Shown here: positions 1 through 5,890 of the stretch, piece by piece
How the letters are laid out: each line of letters begins with the position of its first letter
Position numbering within the stretch: position 1 is the first letter of the stretch
Source of the DNA: Bacteroidota bacterium
GTDB taxonomy: Bacteria > Bacteroidota > Bacteroidia > Chitinophagales > Chitinophagaceae
Direction: 5' to 3'
DNA: 6,178 nt
Assembly (NCBI GenBank): GCA_947441205.1
Contig: CANETM010000103.1
Span: forward strand, 1 to 6,178
Program-made: the position numbers and the translations under genes
The notes under the pieces: generated by a model
The model's database searches: none
What the model was told of the DNA's origin: nothing
Seen by the model: the letters and a program-made list of their open reading frames with translations, nothing else

Positions 1-904
1 CCCAAGACACACTAAATTTATCAAAGCCATATAGTACGTTTAACATATCTGGCGTTTCGCTTGCAGCGTTAGGATCAGCGTATTTGCCACCCACTGCAGA
101 AATCGTATTAGGCGCCGTTTCTTTCATGCCTAGTAATGCATAATCCAATAAATGCACTCCCCAGTCGGTCATTAAACCACCTGCATAATCCCAAAACCAT
201 CTAAAGTGAAAATGAAAACGGCTAGTATTAAAAGTTTTTAAAGGTGCAGGGCCTAACCAGGTTTTGTAATCAATATAATTAGGAGGAATGCTGTCAGCAA
301 CCACCGGCTGTGGACGCATCCAACCCTGGTAACACCAAACTTTAGTCGTTCTGATATTTCCTAGCTGACCTGAATGAACAAAATCCAAGGCGTCTTGAAA
401 ATGCTTTTCGCTTCTTTGCCATTGTCCCACTTGGACAATTCTATTATATCTATTTTTTGCTTTAATCATAGCATCACATTCGCCAATTGAGTTTCCTGCA
501 GGTTTTTCAACATAAACATGCTTGCCAGCCGAACATGCATTAATCATTTGTAAAGCATGCCAATGGTCGGGCGTTCCAACAATAACCACATCAATATCTT
601 TTCGATCTAATATTTTTTGATAATCATTATAGGTATCTACATTTTTTACATTGGGTTGCAATAACAACAACTCTTGTTTGCGTTTACTTAAAACGGATGC
701 ATCAATATCACAAAGTGCAACCACTTCAACATTTTTTACTTTTAAAGCAGCAGTCGTATTCGACCACCCCATTCCGTTTACGCCAATGGCGGCTACTCGA
801 ATGGTATCGGTATCAAAAATACTGCTCTTGGCAAAACTAGGCGTGGCAATCATAGCTGCTGACGCCAAAGACATTTGTTTAATAAAATCTCTACGTTGGT
901 TCAT
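1..904 (-). CDS. Gfo/Idh/MocA family oxidoreductase, Tat-exported (3' end cut by window)
   Basis: This is a predicted NAD(P)-dependent dehydrogenase of the glucose-fructose oxidoreductase / inositol dehydrogenase family; the substrate, probably a sugar or cyclitol, cannot be told. The ATG at 904 gives 301 residues before the window edge; relatives are usually above 400, so the C-terminus is missing. The N-terminus MNQRRDFIKQ is a twin-arginine signal with a likely cleavage after SFA near residue 25, implying periplasmic location. A Rossmann motif G41-V-N-G44-M-G46 follows, then an acidic nucleotide-binding turn CDID at 65-68. DHWH is at 113-116, and the family hallmark EKP (E133, K134, P135) carries the conserved lysine. 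The C-terminal domain shows DWGVHLLD at 247-254, as in family members with a conserved His. It is divergent from the PhyH-type gene, with 119 bases between the starts. Family assignment is very secure; specific function is unknown. Confidence 0.95.
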   Translation of the reverse strand, partial: MNQRRDFIKQMSLASAAMIATPSFAKSSIFDTDTIRVAAIGVNGMGWSNTTAALKVKNVEVVALCDIDASVLSKRKQELLLLQPNVKNVDTYNDYQKILDRKDIDVVIVGTPDHWHALQMINACSAGKHVYVEKPAGNSIGECDAMIKAKNRYNRIVQVGQWQRSEKHFQDALDFVHSGQLGNIRTTKVWCYQGWMRPQPVVADSIPPNYIDYKTWLGPAPLKTFNTSRFHFHFRWFWDYAGGLMTDWGVHLLDYALLGMKETAPNTISAVGGKYADPNAASETPDMLNVLYGFDKFSVSW

Positions 905-974
905 ATGACAATTTTTAGGCTATTTAAATATAAACAAAAAATTAAAGTAAATATTCAAAAATGTATAAATGGCT

Positions 975-1004
975 TTTGGATTACGATTAATATTATTATA
1001 TTTA
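975..1004 (+). promoter_or_regulatory. Candidate Bacteroidota-type promoter for the PhyH-type gene
   Basis: TTTG at 975-978 is followed after 18 bases by TATATTTA at 997-1004. This resembles the Bacteroidota -33 (TTTG) and -7 (TAnnTTTG) elements, with the last base A rather than G. Transcription would begin about 12 bases before the ATG at 1024. The region is AT-rich, so a chance match is possible. No equally good match was found for the opposite, leftward gene in the same gap. Confidence 0.35.
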
Positions 1005-1023
1005 TTATGCTTAAAAATACCCT

Positions 1024-1866
1024 ATGAACAATAATATATTTACCCCTGCACAAATTGAACAATACAATAAGGATGGCTATATTATTATAAACAATTTTTT
1101 TAGTAAAGAAGAGGTTGCTAAAATGTATGGCATTGCAGTACAAGACGATGCAATGGCTAAAAATGCATTAGACCTAAATGATCAAACAGGGAAAAAGACA
1201 AAGCTTTCCTTGTGGTTTACCCCTGGCAATGATATTTTCGGGTATTTATCACGAAGTGAACGCATTTTAAATAGGGTTGCGCAAATTATGGACAGCAAGT
1301 CACCGGTTTGCCATTTTCATTCTAAATTAATGCAAAAGGAACCCAAGGTAGGCGGCGCTTGGGAGTGGCACCAGGATTATGGATATTGGTATAAAAATCA
1401 ATTCATGTTTCCTGATCAATTAGCGAGTGTCATGGTGGCACTTACCCCAGCTAACAAACAAAATGGATGTATTCAAGTAATAAAGGGTTCACATAAATTA
1501 GGTAGGGTTAACCATGGTTTTGCAGGAGAGCAAGTGGGTGCTGATATGACAATGGTTGAAAATGCTTTAAAAACAATGGAATTAGTTTATGTAGAAATTG
1601 AAGCGGGTGATGCCCTATTTTTTCATAGTAACTTATTACATCGATCAGCCGCTAATTTATCTGAAAGTCCAAGGTGGTCAATTATTTCATGCTATAGTTC
1701 GCAAAGTAATTTAGCCTATAATGAAACTTCTACTTCATGGAGTGAGCCTATTCAAATGGTACCCGATGAAGCCATCATGAATTGGGAACATGAAAGCTTA
1801 GGTAATGCCGATTTCTTGAAAAAAGAAAATGATCCTGCGTTGAAAGAAACGGGTTGGGAAAAATAA
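1024..1866 (+). CDS. Phytanoyl-CoA dioxygenase (PhyH) family Fe(II)/2-oxoglutarate oxygenase
   Basis: This is a predicted cytoplasmic, non-haem iron oxygenase of 280 residues with no signal peptide; the size is typical of bacterial PhyH-family proteins. The fold begins with a YNKDGYIIINNFFSKEE segment (residues 14-30), the usual PhyH opening. The iron facial triad is visible as H116-x-D118 (in WEWHQDYG) and distal H206 (in LLHRSAAN). R217, eleven residues after H206, fits the arginine that binds the 2-oxoglutarate carboxylate. The segment GCIQVIKGSHKLGR (148-161) is also characteristic. Family members hydroxylate very varied small molecules, so the substrate is unknown and a phytanoyl-CoA role should not be assumed. 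There is no Shine-Dalgarno sequence before the ATG, as is usual in Bacteroidota. The gene is divergent from a Gfo/Idh/MocA gene, and its stop codon touches that of the opposing GNAT gene. Confidence 0.93.
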   Translation: MNNNIFTPAQIEQYNKDGYIIINNFFSKEEVAKMYGIAVQDDAMAKNALDLNDQTGKKTKLSLWFTPGNDIFGYLSRSERILNRVAQIMDSKSPVCHFHSKLMQKEPKVGGAWEWHQDYGYWYKNQFMFPDQLASVMVALTPANKQNGCIQVIKGSHKLGRVNHGFAGEQVGADMTMVENALKTMELVYVEIEAGDALFFHSNLLHRSAANLSESPRWSIISCYSSQSNLAYNETSTSWSEPIQMVPDEAIMNWEHESLGNADFLKKENDPALKETGWEK

Positions 1867-2376
1867 TTAGTTGAAAGGCTTTAATAATTTTTCATAGGCA
1901 CGTCGAGGAAAACCACTTACAAATATTTCGCCACAATAAGTGTAATTTAAATTATCCATTATTTTAAGCATAGGGATATTATCAAAATTAGTATCCACTT
2001 TTATGCTAAATGTATTTTTTTCAAGGGCCAATTTTTCAATGCGTAAAAATAATTCAGTAGCAATGCCTTTCCCTTTTAAGGTTGGCGTTGTTGCTACCCT
2101 ATGTACGACCACATAAGGTTGATTTGACAACCAAGCACCATTGATAACCTCATAGGTAGGCTCGTCACCGAAAACAATAGCTGCATAAGCGATGATCATA
2201 TTATTTTCCTCCAATACATAACCATAGCCTTGCTGAATATCGCTGGCAACTGTTCCCTCATTTGGATAACCATTTTGCCATTGCGTACTGCCATCCATTT
2301 TTCTTTGTAAAATGGCAGCTTGTAAAATATCCCAAATGGTGCTGGCGTCAGCTAAGGTGGCTAATCGTAAAATCAT
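1867..2376 (-). CDS. GNAT family N-acetyltransferase
   Basis: This is a predicted acetyl-CoA-dependent N-acyltransferase of the GNAT superfamily, cytoplasmic, acceptor unknown. I chose the ATG at 2376 (169 residues, beginning MILRLATLADASTI), which matches the usual GNAT opening of beta-strand 1 followed by a D-A-S/x-x-I helix. A TTG start at 2385 would add only three residues and is less likely. Motif A is present as VVHRVATTPTLKGKGIA (about residues 90-106), with the acetyl-CoA pyrophosphate loop K101-G-K-G104; the usual Gln/Arg at the start of that loop is a Thr. Motif B-like DTNFDNIPMLKIMDNLNY follows at about 128-145. The gene runs tail-to-tail with the PhyH-type gene with no bases between their stop codons. 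It has no partner in the same operon, so context gives no clue to the substrate. Confidence 0.92.
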   Translation of the reverse strand: MILRLATLADASTIWDILQAAILQRKMDGSTQWQNGYPNEGTVASDIQQGYGYVLEENNMIIAYAAIVFGDEPTYEVINGAWLSNQPYVVVHRVATTPTLKGKGIATELFLRIEKLALEKNTFSIKVDTNFDNIPMLKIMDNLNYTYCGEIFVSGFPRRAYEKLLKPFN

Positions 2377-2510
2377 ATAATGCAAATCATTTAATGATGA
2401 TTGATATAATCTTGCTCAATTTAATAATAAGCAGCTAATATTTATACTTTTCAAGATTCAAATCATAAAAAAGAATTAATTTACTATCCTCTTTAATGCA
2501 AACCTTCTTT

Positions 2511-3398
2511 ATGAAAAAAATTATCATCGTAATTGCAATTCTATTTTCGACAACGAGCATCAATTTCGCTCAAAATAAAGTAGTGCAAATATATGAAGGT
2601 GCAGTGCCAGGAACAGAAAATTGGGATTGGGAGGAGGGTATACAAGAAGGTAGTAGTTGGAGAACACAGGTGGTATATAATGTTGCCAAACCAAGTTTAA
2701 CCATTTATAAACCTGATCCAGCAATAGCGAATGGAACAGCAGTAGTTATATGTCCGGGCGGCGGATTTATTGCACTTGCGATGGGTAATGAAGGTTACGA
2801 TGTAGCAAGTTGGCTAGTGAAAAAAGGTATCACCTGTTTTGTACTAAAATATCGCGTGGCACATATTAATACAACTGATGCTGTAAAATATTTTAATGAT
2901 GCTATACATGGAGGTGATAAGGAAAAATTGCAAAATCAAAAAGATGCAGTTCCTTATAGTATTGCCGATGGAAAAGCTGCGATTAAATATGTAAGAGCCC
3001 ATGCAAATGATTATGGTATTAATCCGAACAAAATTGGAATCCTAGGATTTTCAGCAGGTGGCACTTTAGCAGCATCAGCCGCATTCAATTATACAGCTGA
3101 AAACAAACCAAATTTTGTTGCTCCAATTTATGCTTATTTTCCAAAAGCAATGCAAGGAAAAGTAGAGGACGATGCACCACCCTTATTTATTGCTGTTGCT
3201 GCTAATGATGCTTTAAATTTACAACAACAAAGTATTGATTTATTTACAGCCTGGAATTCCGTAAAAAAAGATGCCGAACTACACGTGTATAACCAAGGTA
3301 GTCATGGTTTTGGAATGCGTGTTCAACATACTACGAGTGATACTTGGATAGAACGTTTCGCGGACTGGTTAGCCGTAAAAGAGCTAATTAAAAAGTAA
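2511..3398 (+). CDS. Secreted alpha/beta hydrolase (esterase, BD-FAE/acetyl-xylan-esterase-like)
   Basis: This is a predicted exported serine hydrolase of 295 residues, likely acting on an ester bond, possibly an acyl group on a plant polysaccharide or related substrate. The ATG at 2511 starts a clean signal peptide (MKKIIIVIAILF..., cleavage near SINFA, residue 20). An in-frame ATG at 2496 would add MQTFF and cannot be excluded. An oxyanion-hole element CPGGGF lies at 81-86, replacing the HGGG of hormone-sensitive-lipase relatives. The nucleophile elbow is GFSAGG with S181. The acid is probably D233 (AANDAL) and the catalytic His is H265 in GSHGFGMR. The segment GAVPGTENWDWEEG near the N-terminus is typical of the Bacteroidota proteins annotated as esterase/xylanase-associated hydrolases. 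The gene stands alone, without a glycoside hydrolase or SusCD pair in view, so the substrate is inferred only weakly. Confidence 0.93.
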   Translation: MKKIIIVIAILFSTTSINFAQNKVVQIYEGAVPGTENWDWEEGIQEGSSWRTQVVYNVAKPSLTIYKPDPAIANGTAVVICPGGGFIALAMGNEGYDVASWLVKKGITCFVLKYRVAHINTTDAVKYFNDAIHGGDKEKLQNQKDAVPYSIADGKAAIKYVRAHANDYGINPNKIGILGFSAGGTLAASAAFNYTAENKPNFVAPIYAYFPKAMQGKVEDDAPPLFIAVAANDALNLQQQSIDLFTAWNSVKKDAELHVYNQGSHGFGMRVQHTTSDTWIERFADWLAVKELIKK

Positions 3399-3444
3399 AG
3401 TTATTAAAGCAAAAAGTGCTGAAAAAAAATTTCGAACTAATAGC

Positions 3445-4182
3445 TTAATAAATTTTATTGAATCGTATGATGCCTAATAAATTAAACAGGCGCATTACTT
3501 GATAAGTGAGATCAAATTCAAACCACTTTTTAGCAAAATTGGCATCAGTTTTTTTATGATGATGGTTATTTTGAAATAATTCACCTAGTAAAAAAATACC
3601 CCATGGGCCCGTATTCTTACTTTGATCGGTGCTTTCAAAGTTTCGATAACCATATTTGTGACCACACCAATTTACGATTGCACCTTGAATAGGTCCCATT
3701 AAAAAATGAATAGGTAAAAGTAGGAACCACCAAATACTTGGTGCAAAAAAGCAATAAATTCCAATATAAAAAGCAGTAAACGCTAACCTCGTCAACATAT
3801 GGTGTCCAAATTTGTCTAACTTTTCCCAAACCGGTAAATAGTCAGTTGTGAATTCTTTTTCCGGCATTTTATCATTAGCTAAAAATGCTCTGTAAATTTC
3901 TACAGTACTTTTCATCATCTCGTAAACATCTTTAAAAAAATGAGGCGAGTGTGGATCTTTTTCTGTGTCACTATATGCATGATGCATCCTATGCATTACT
4001 CCATATGCTCTTGGTACTAAGTATGAGGAACCTTGAAAAAACCAAGTTGAAATATAAAAAATACGTTCCCAGTTTTTACTCGTTTCATACATTTTATGAG
4101 AAGCAAATCGGTGTAAAAAAAAGGTATGGAAAAACAAGGACATAAACCAATGAATCAAGAAAAAGGATATGATGAATACCAT
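3445..4182 (-). CDS. Membrane fatty acid desaturase (acyl-CoA desaturase-like)
   Basis: This is a predicted integral-membrane di-iron desaturase that inserts a double bond into a fatty acyl chain, probably tuning membrane fluidity. It has 245 residues, at the short end for the family. Histidine box 1 is H24RFASH29 (HX4H), box 2 is H64RMHH68 (HXXHH), and box 3 reads Q204NNHHH, so the first His of the usual HXXHH is Gln. A further family feature is NWCGHKYGYRN (171-181), where the N and H correspond to extra metal ligands known in stearoyl-CoA desaturases. Hydrophobic stretches lie at about 1-23, 40-55 and 134-170. The ATG at 4182 is the first usable start: upstream codons in frame run back to a stop with no ATG, GTG or TTG. 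The gene converges on the hydrolase, with 46 bases between the stops. Regiospecificity cannot be read from the sequence. Confidence 0.93.
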   Translation of the reverse strand: MVFIISFFLIHWFMSLFFHTFFLHRFASHKMYETSKNWERIFYISTWFFQGSSYLVPRAYGVMHRMHHAYSDTEKDPHSPHFFKDVYEMMKSTVEIYRAFLANDKMPEKEFTTDYLPVWEKLDKFGHHMLTRLAFTAFYIGIYCFFAPSIWWFLLLPIHFLMGPIQGAIVNWCGHKYGYRNFESTDQSKNTGPWGIFLLGELFQNNHHHKKTDANFAKKWFEFDLTYQVMRLFNLLGIIRFNKIY

Positions 4183-4323
4183 ATTATTATTGTTATTTGA
4201 ATTTGAAGATATTGCATTTATTATGATATATTAAATCTTGTTTAAGCATTGGTTTTATTGATTGTAATTTAATAGACAGTGATAAATTTTTAGCTTTTAG
4301 TAATTCCTTATTTAGTATGATTC
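4183..4323. other. Intergenic region upstream of the desaturase gene
   Basis: This AT-rich stretch lies between the desaturase start and the terminator of the next leftward gene. It must hold the desaturase promoter, because the terminator isolates that gene from readthrough. I find no good TAnnTTTG/TTG pair on the minus strand, no convincing hairpin and no small reading frame. Confidence 0.5.
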
Positions 4324-4361
4324 AAAAAAAATCCCGTAACGAATTTATTCGATACGGGATT
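4324..4361 (-). terminator. Rho-independent terminator of the ester-cyclase lipoprotein gene
   Basis: An 8-bp perfect stem pairs ATCCCGTA (4331-4338) with TACGGGAT (4353-4360). After one A-A mismatch it continues with CGAA (4340-4343) pairing TTCG (4348-4351) around a four-base loop. On the minus strand the hairpin is followed by a run of seven T (4324-4330 on the plus strand is all A), the classic intrinsic terminator layout. It lies 22 bases after the stop of the leftward lipoprotein gene. There is no comparable T-tract on the plus strand side, so it acts in one direction. Confidence 0.9.
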
Positions 4362-4382
4362 AATATAGTTTTGGTTTTGCTT

Positions 4383-4868
4383 TTATCTTGGCATTAGTCC
4401 AAGTTGTTGCATAAACTCAAGGTTATCCATAAAGTCTTGTTCTTCAGCAATTTTACCACCTTTCATTTTAACAATGGTAACGCCAAAAAGATCAACATCT
4501 TTGCCTGTAGCTGGAATACCGAAAAAGGTGCCAGTATGCTTACCTTTAAATTCCCAATGTTTCACCAATTTGTCTCCATCGGCAAATGTTTCCTTAATAA
4601 TAAATTTTCTATCAGAAAATCCAGTTACATAATTTTCGTAGTATGCTCTTGCATTTGCTTTTCCTTTAACTTCTGGAATAGCATGAATAACTGCATCATC
4701 TACATAAGCAGAATCTAAAATATTAATTCGGCCTTCGTTGATAGCTACTTCCCAAACATTAGAATAGAACTCAACATTTTTTTTACTTAATTCAGCATTT
4801 TTGTCGTTTTCAGATTGGCATGATACTAATGCAGCCATCACGCAAATCGATAATAAGATTTTTTTCAA
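4383..4868 (-). CDS. SnoaL-like / ester cyclase family lipoprotein
   Basis: This is a predicted lipid-anchored protein of 161 residues with an NTF2-like (SnoaL-type) fold. The N-terminus MKKILLSICVMAALVSC is a lipoprotein signal with lipobox LVSC; C17 would be lipidated. The mature part contains features of the SnoaL-like ester cyclase group: W105 in KHWEFKGKHTGTFFGIPATGK (103-123), then MKGGKIAEEQDFMDN (135-149) and QQLGLMPR at the C-terminus. The family name comes from polyketide cyclases, but most stand-alone bacterial members have no proven reaction, so a ligand-binding or unknown catalytic role is as likely. It is followed by a strong intrinsic terminator. The upstream gene is in the same direction but 176 bases away with a promoter-like element between, so it is probably transcribed on its own. 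Confidence 0.88.
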   Translation of the reverse strand: MKKILLSICVMAALVSCQSENDKNAELSKKNVEFYSNVWEVAINEGRINILDSAYVDDAVIHAIPEVKGKANARAYYENYVTGFSDRKFIIKETFADGDKLVKHWEFKGKHTGTFFGIPATGKDVDLFGVTIVKMKGGKIAEEQDFMDNLEFMQQLGLMPR

Positions 4869-4897
4869 GACTTAATTTTTTAAGGTTTTAAATGATA

Positions 4898-4926
4898 GCC
4901 CTTTTGGGCCTTTTAAAGTTAACTTT
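4898..4926. repeat. Small inverted repeats in the leader of the lipoprotein gene
   Basis: GCCC (4898-4901) pairs with GGGC (4906-4909) around TTTT, a GC-rich hairpin in otherwise AT-rich sequence. Next to it, AAAGTTAACTTT (4915-4926) is a perfect 12-base palindrome. Both lie 30-58 bases before the lipoprotein start codon. If the candidate promoter at 4962-4992 is correct they are in the transcribed leader. The palindrome could be an operator, but it could also be chance in AT-rich DNA. Confidence 0.4.
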
Positions 4927-4961
4927 TAAAATAAAAGATGCCAATTTTATTTAGTTTCCAT

Positions 4962-4992
4962 CAAATCTTAACAATACCACATTGTCTAACAA
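4962..4992 (-). promoter_or_regulatory. Candidate promoter for the lipoprotein gene
   Basis: Read on the minus strand, TTG (4992-4990) is followed after 19 bases by TAAGATTTG (4970-4962). This matches the Bacteroidota TTG / TAnnTTTG layout except that three bases, not two, separate TA from TTTG. Transcription would start about 85 bases before the start codon at 4868. Sequence match only. Confidence 0.27.
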
Positions 4993-5044
4993 TTAGTTGG
5001 AGAACTTAAAATATCTTTTTTAAAATTGAAAATGATTCATTTAT

Positions 5045-5551
5045 TTAACAACTACCCTTTCTAGGAACGCGCTTATATATCAACTTGCCATTTCGTTCAA
5101 TATTGTCGCCGGCTACTATTGGGTATGTATATTTTGGAGCGTGTGAAACGTTGTGACTTTTGATCATAATTTTATCATTCACTTTTAGTTTACGCAATTG
5201 ATCAAATTCATGTTTTGATTCAATCCCAAAAGCCAGTATATAATCTTCGCCATTTATCTTTACCATTACACCAAACCCTAATCTTGAACCTTGAGGAAGT
5301 GTTAGTGATGTTACCACCCCATTCATATTAGTAAACTCCCTTATTGACTTTCTGATTTTGGCTTCACCGGCATATACTTTTTTCCCTGCGGGAGATGCTT
5401 CCCATTTTTTAAATGCAATACCTTCAGGTGATGCCTCCCAGGCTTTTTTTGCAGCTTTAGCAGGTGTTTCACCTTTAATTTCATTATTAGCAAATGTGAA
5501 CCCACTTATTACAAATAGGGTTAAAATGAGTGCAAAAATGCTTTTTTTCAT
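5045..5551 (-). CDS. Secreted protein of unknown function with WEASP repeats
   Basis: I do not recognise a named family. The 168-residue product starts with a clear signal peptide (MKKSIFALILTLFVISGFTFA, cleavage probably after A21), so the mature protein is in the periplasm or outside. Residues 22-70 are rich in Ala, Lys and Glu and contain two tandem 12-residue units, W38EASPEG... and W50EASPAG.... Flanking positions keep the 12-residue spacing weakly (T29-P30 before, E63-A64 after). Residues 72-150 look like a small beta-rich domain: NGVVTSLTLPQGSRLGFGVMVKINGEDYIL, then KLKVNDKIMIKSHNVSHAPKY; the alternation and the NGVV...VNDKI pattern suggest an OB-like barrel, which is inference only. 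The tail is basic and ends RKGSC, with the only cysteine as the last residue. No strong terminator follows. It diverges from the small-protein/nucleotidyltransferase pair. Confidence 0.82.
   Translation of the reverse strand: MKKSIFALILTLFVISGFTFANNEIKGETPAKAAKKAWEASPEGIAFKKWEASPAGKKVYAGEAKIRKSIREFTNMNGVVTSLTLPQGSRLGFGVMVKINGEDYILAFGIESKHEFDQLRKLKVNDKIMIKSHNVSHAPKYTYPIVAGDNIERNGKLIYKRVPRKGSC
5369..5440 (-). repeat. Tandem 12-codon repeat (WEASPxG units) within the secreted protein gene
   Basis: Two adjoining 36-base units encode residues 38-49 and 50-61 of the secreted protein. They share WEASP, then G after one variable residue. The codons differ between the units (for example GAG/GAA and TCA/TCT), so this is an old protein-level duplication rather than a recent slippage event. 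Confidence 0.75.
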
Positions 5552-5680
5552 AATAGTTGAAATTGAATATTGTTAATTTCAGTAAAAAGTTGAATTCAAT
5601 ATAAAGTTACATTAATAATCTAAAGTAGGATTCTAATAAGGTTTATAAATTTTAATTATCTTTATAACTATTGTTATTTT
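5552..5680. other. Divergent intergenic region
   Basis: This gap between two divergent genes must hold promoters for both. It contains a 10-base palindrome TTGAATTCAA (5590-5599) and a TATCTTTA box (5657-5664) 16 bases before the ATG at 5681, which resembles a -7 element but lacks a TTG at the right distance. No element is strong enough to call a promoter. Confidence 0.4.
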
Positions 5681-5890
5681 ATGAAAAGAGCATTTGTTGA
5701 TATTGAAACTTATTCATCAAGAAATATGACTAAGGATAAAAATATAGATTACCAATATTGGTTTGATAAGTCAATTGAAGAAAAATTATCTGCTTCTATT
5801 TCAATGATTGAAGTTTCCTTTAACACTAAAAATTTCGTTAAACAAAAAGTTGATCGCAATATTCTATCATCTTACAAAAGACCTTCGTAA
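5681..5890 (+). CDS. Small protein upstream of and coupled to a nucleotidyltransferase (possible toxin-antitoxin partner)
   Basis: This 69-residue, mildly basic protein has no signal peptide or membrane segment and is probably cytoplasmic. Residues 21-46 (NIDYQYWFDKSIEEKLSASISMIEV, key residues Y24, W27, E33, E34, L36) form a likely amphipathic helical region. That YW...EEKL pattern resembles small proteins I recall encoded just before nucleotidyltransferases in Bacteroidota. The C-terminal part (VDRNILSSYKRPS) is basic. Its stop codon overlaps the start of the nucleotidyltransferase as TAATG, so the two are very likely translationally coupled. By analogy with two-gene modules made of a small protein and a minimal nucleotidyltransferase, it may be a partner or antitoxin; nothing in its own sequence proves that. 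It is not a HEPN-domain protein by size or motif, so this is not a typical HEPN-MNT pair. Confidence 0.75.
   Translation: MKRAFVDIETYSSRNMTKDKNIDYQYWFDKSIEEKLSASISMIEVSFNTKNFVKQKVDRNILSSYKRPS

Noticed and set aside
651..908. A plus-strand open frame of 85 codons
   Set aside because: It is antisense to the Rossmann domain and signal region of the Gfo/Idh gene, which is clearly the real gene.
955..1143. A minus-strand open frame of 62 codons
   Set aside because: It overlaps the PhyH start and promoter gap and is Ile/Phe-rich noise from AT-rich DNA.
2374..2385. A longer GNAT reading frame beginning with TTG at 2385
   Set aside because: The ATG at 2376 gives the normal GNAT N-terminus; the extra three residues need a rare start codon.
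2407..2452. Promoter boxes before the hydrolase gene (TAATCTTG at 2407, TACTTTTC at 2445)
   Set aside because: Each has one mismatch to TAnnTTTG and neither has a TTG element at the right distance.
3408..3420. Possible terminator hairpin AGCA-AAAAG-TGCT between the hydrolase and desaturase genes
   Set aside because: The stem is only four pairs and no T-tract follows it in either direction.
3635..4145. Two open frames overlapping the desaturase gene (64 codons each)
   Set aside because: Both are out-of-frame or antisense shadows of a gene with all three histidine boxes.
4404..4718. A plus-strand open frame of 104 codons
   Set aside because: It lies fully antisense to the lipoprotein gene, has low-complexity Phe/Ile/Asn-rich composition and no recognisable domain.
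5358..5576. A plus-strand open frame of 72 codons
   Set aside because: It mirrors the repeat and signal-peptide region of the secreted protein gene; its apparent repeats are the antisense of WEASP.
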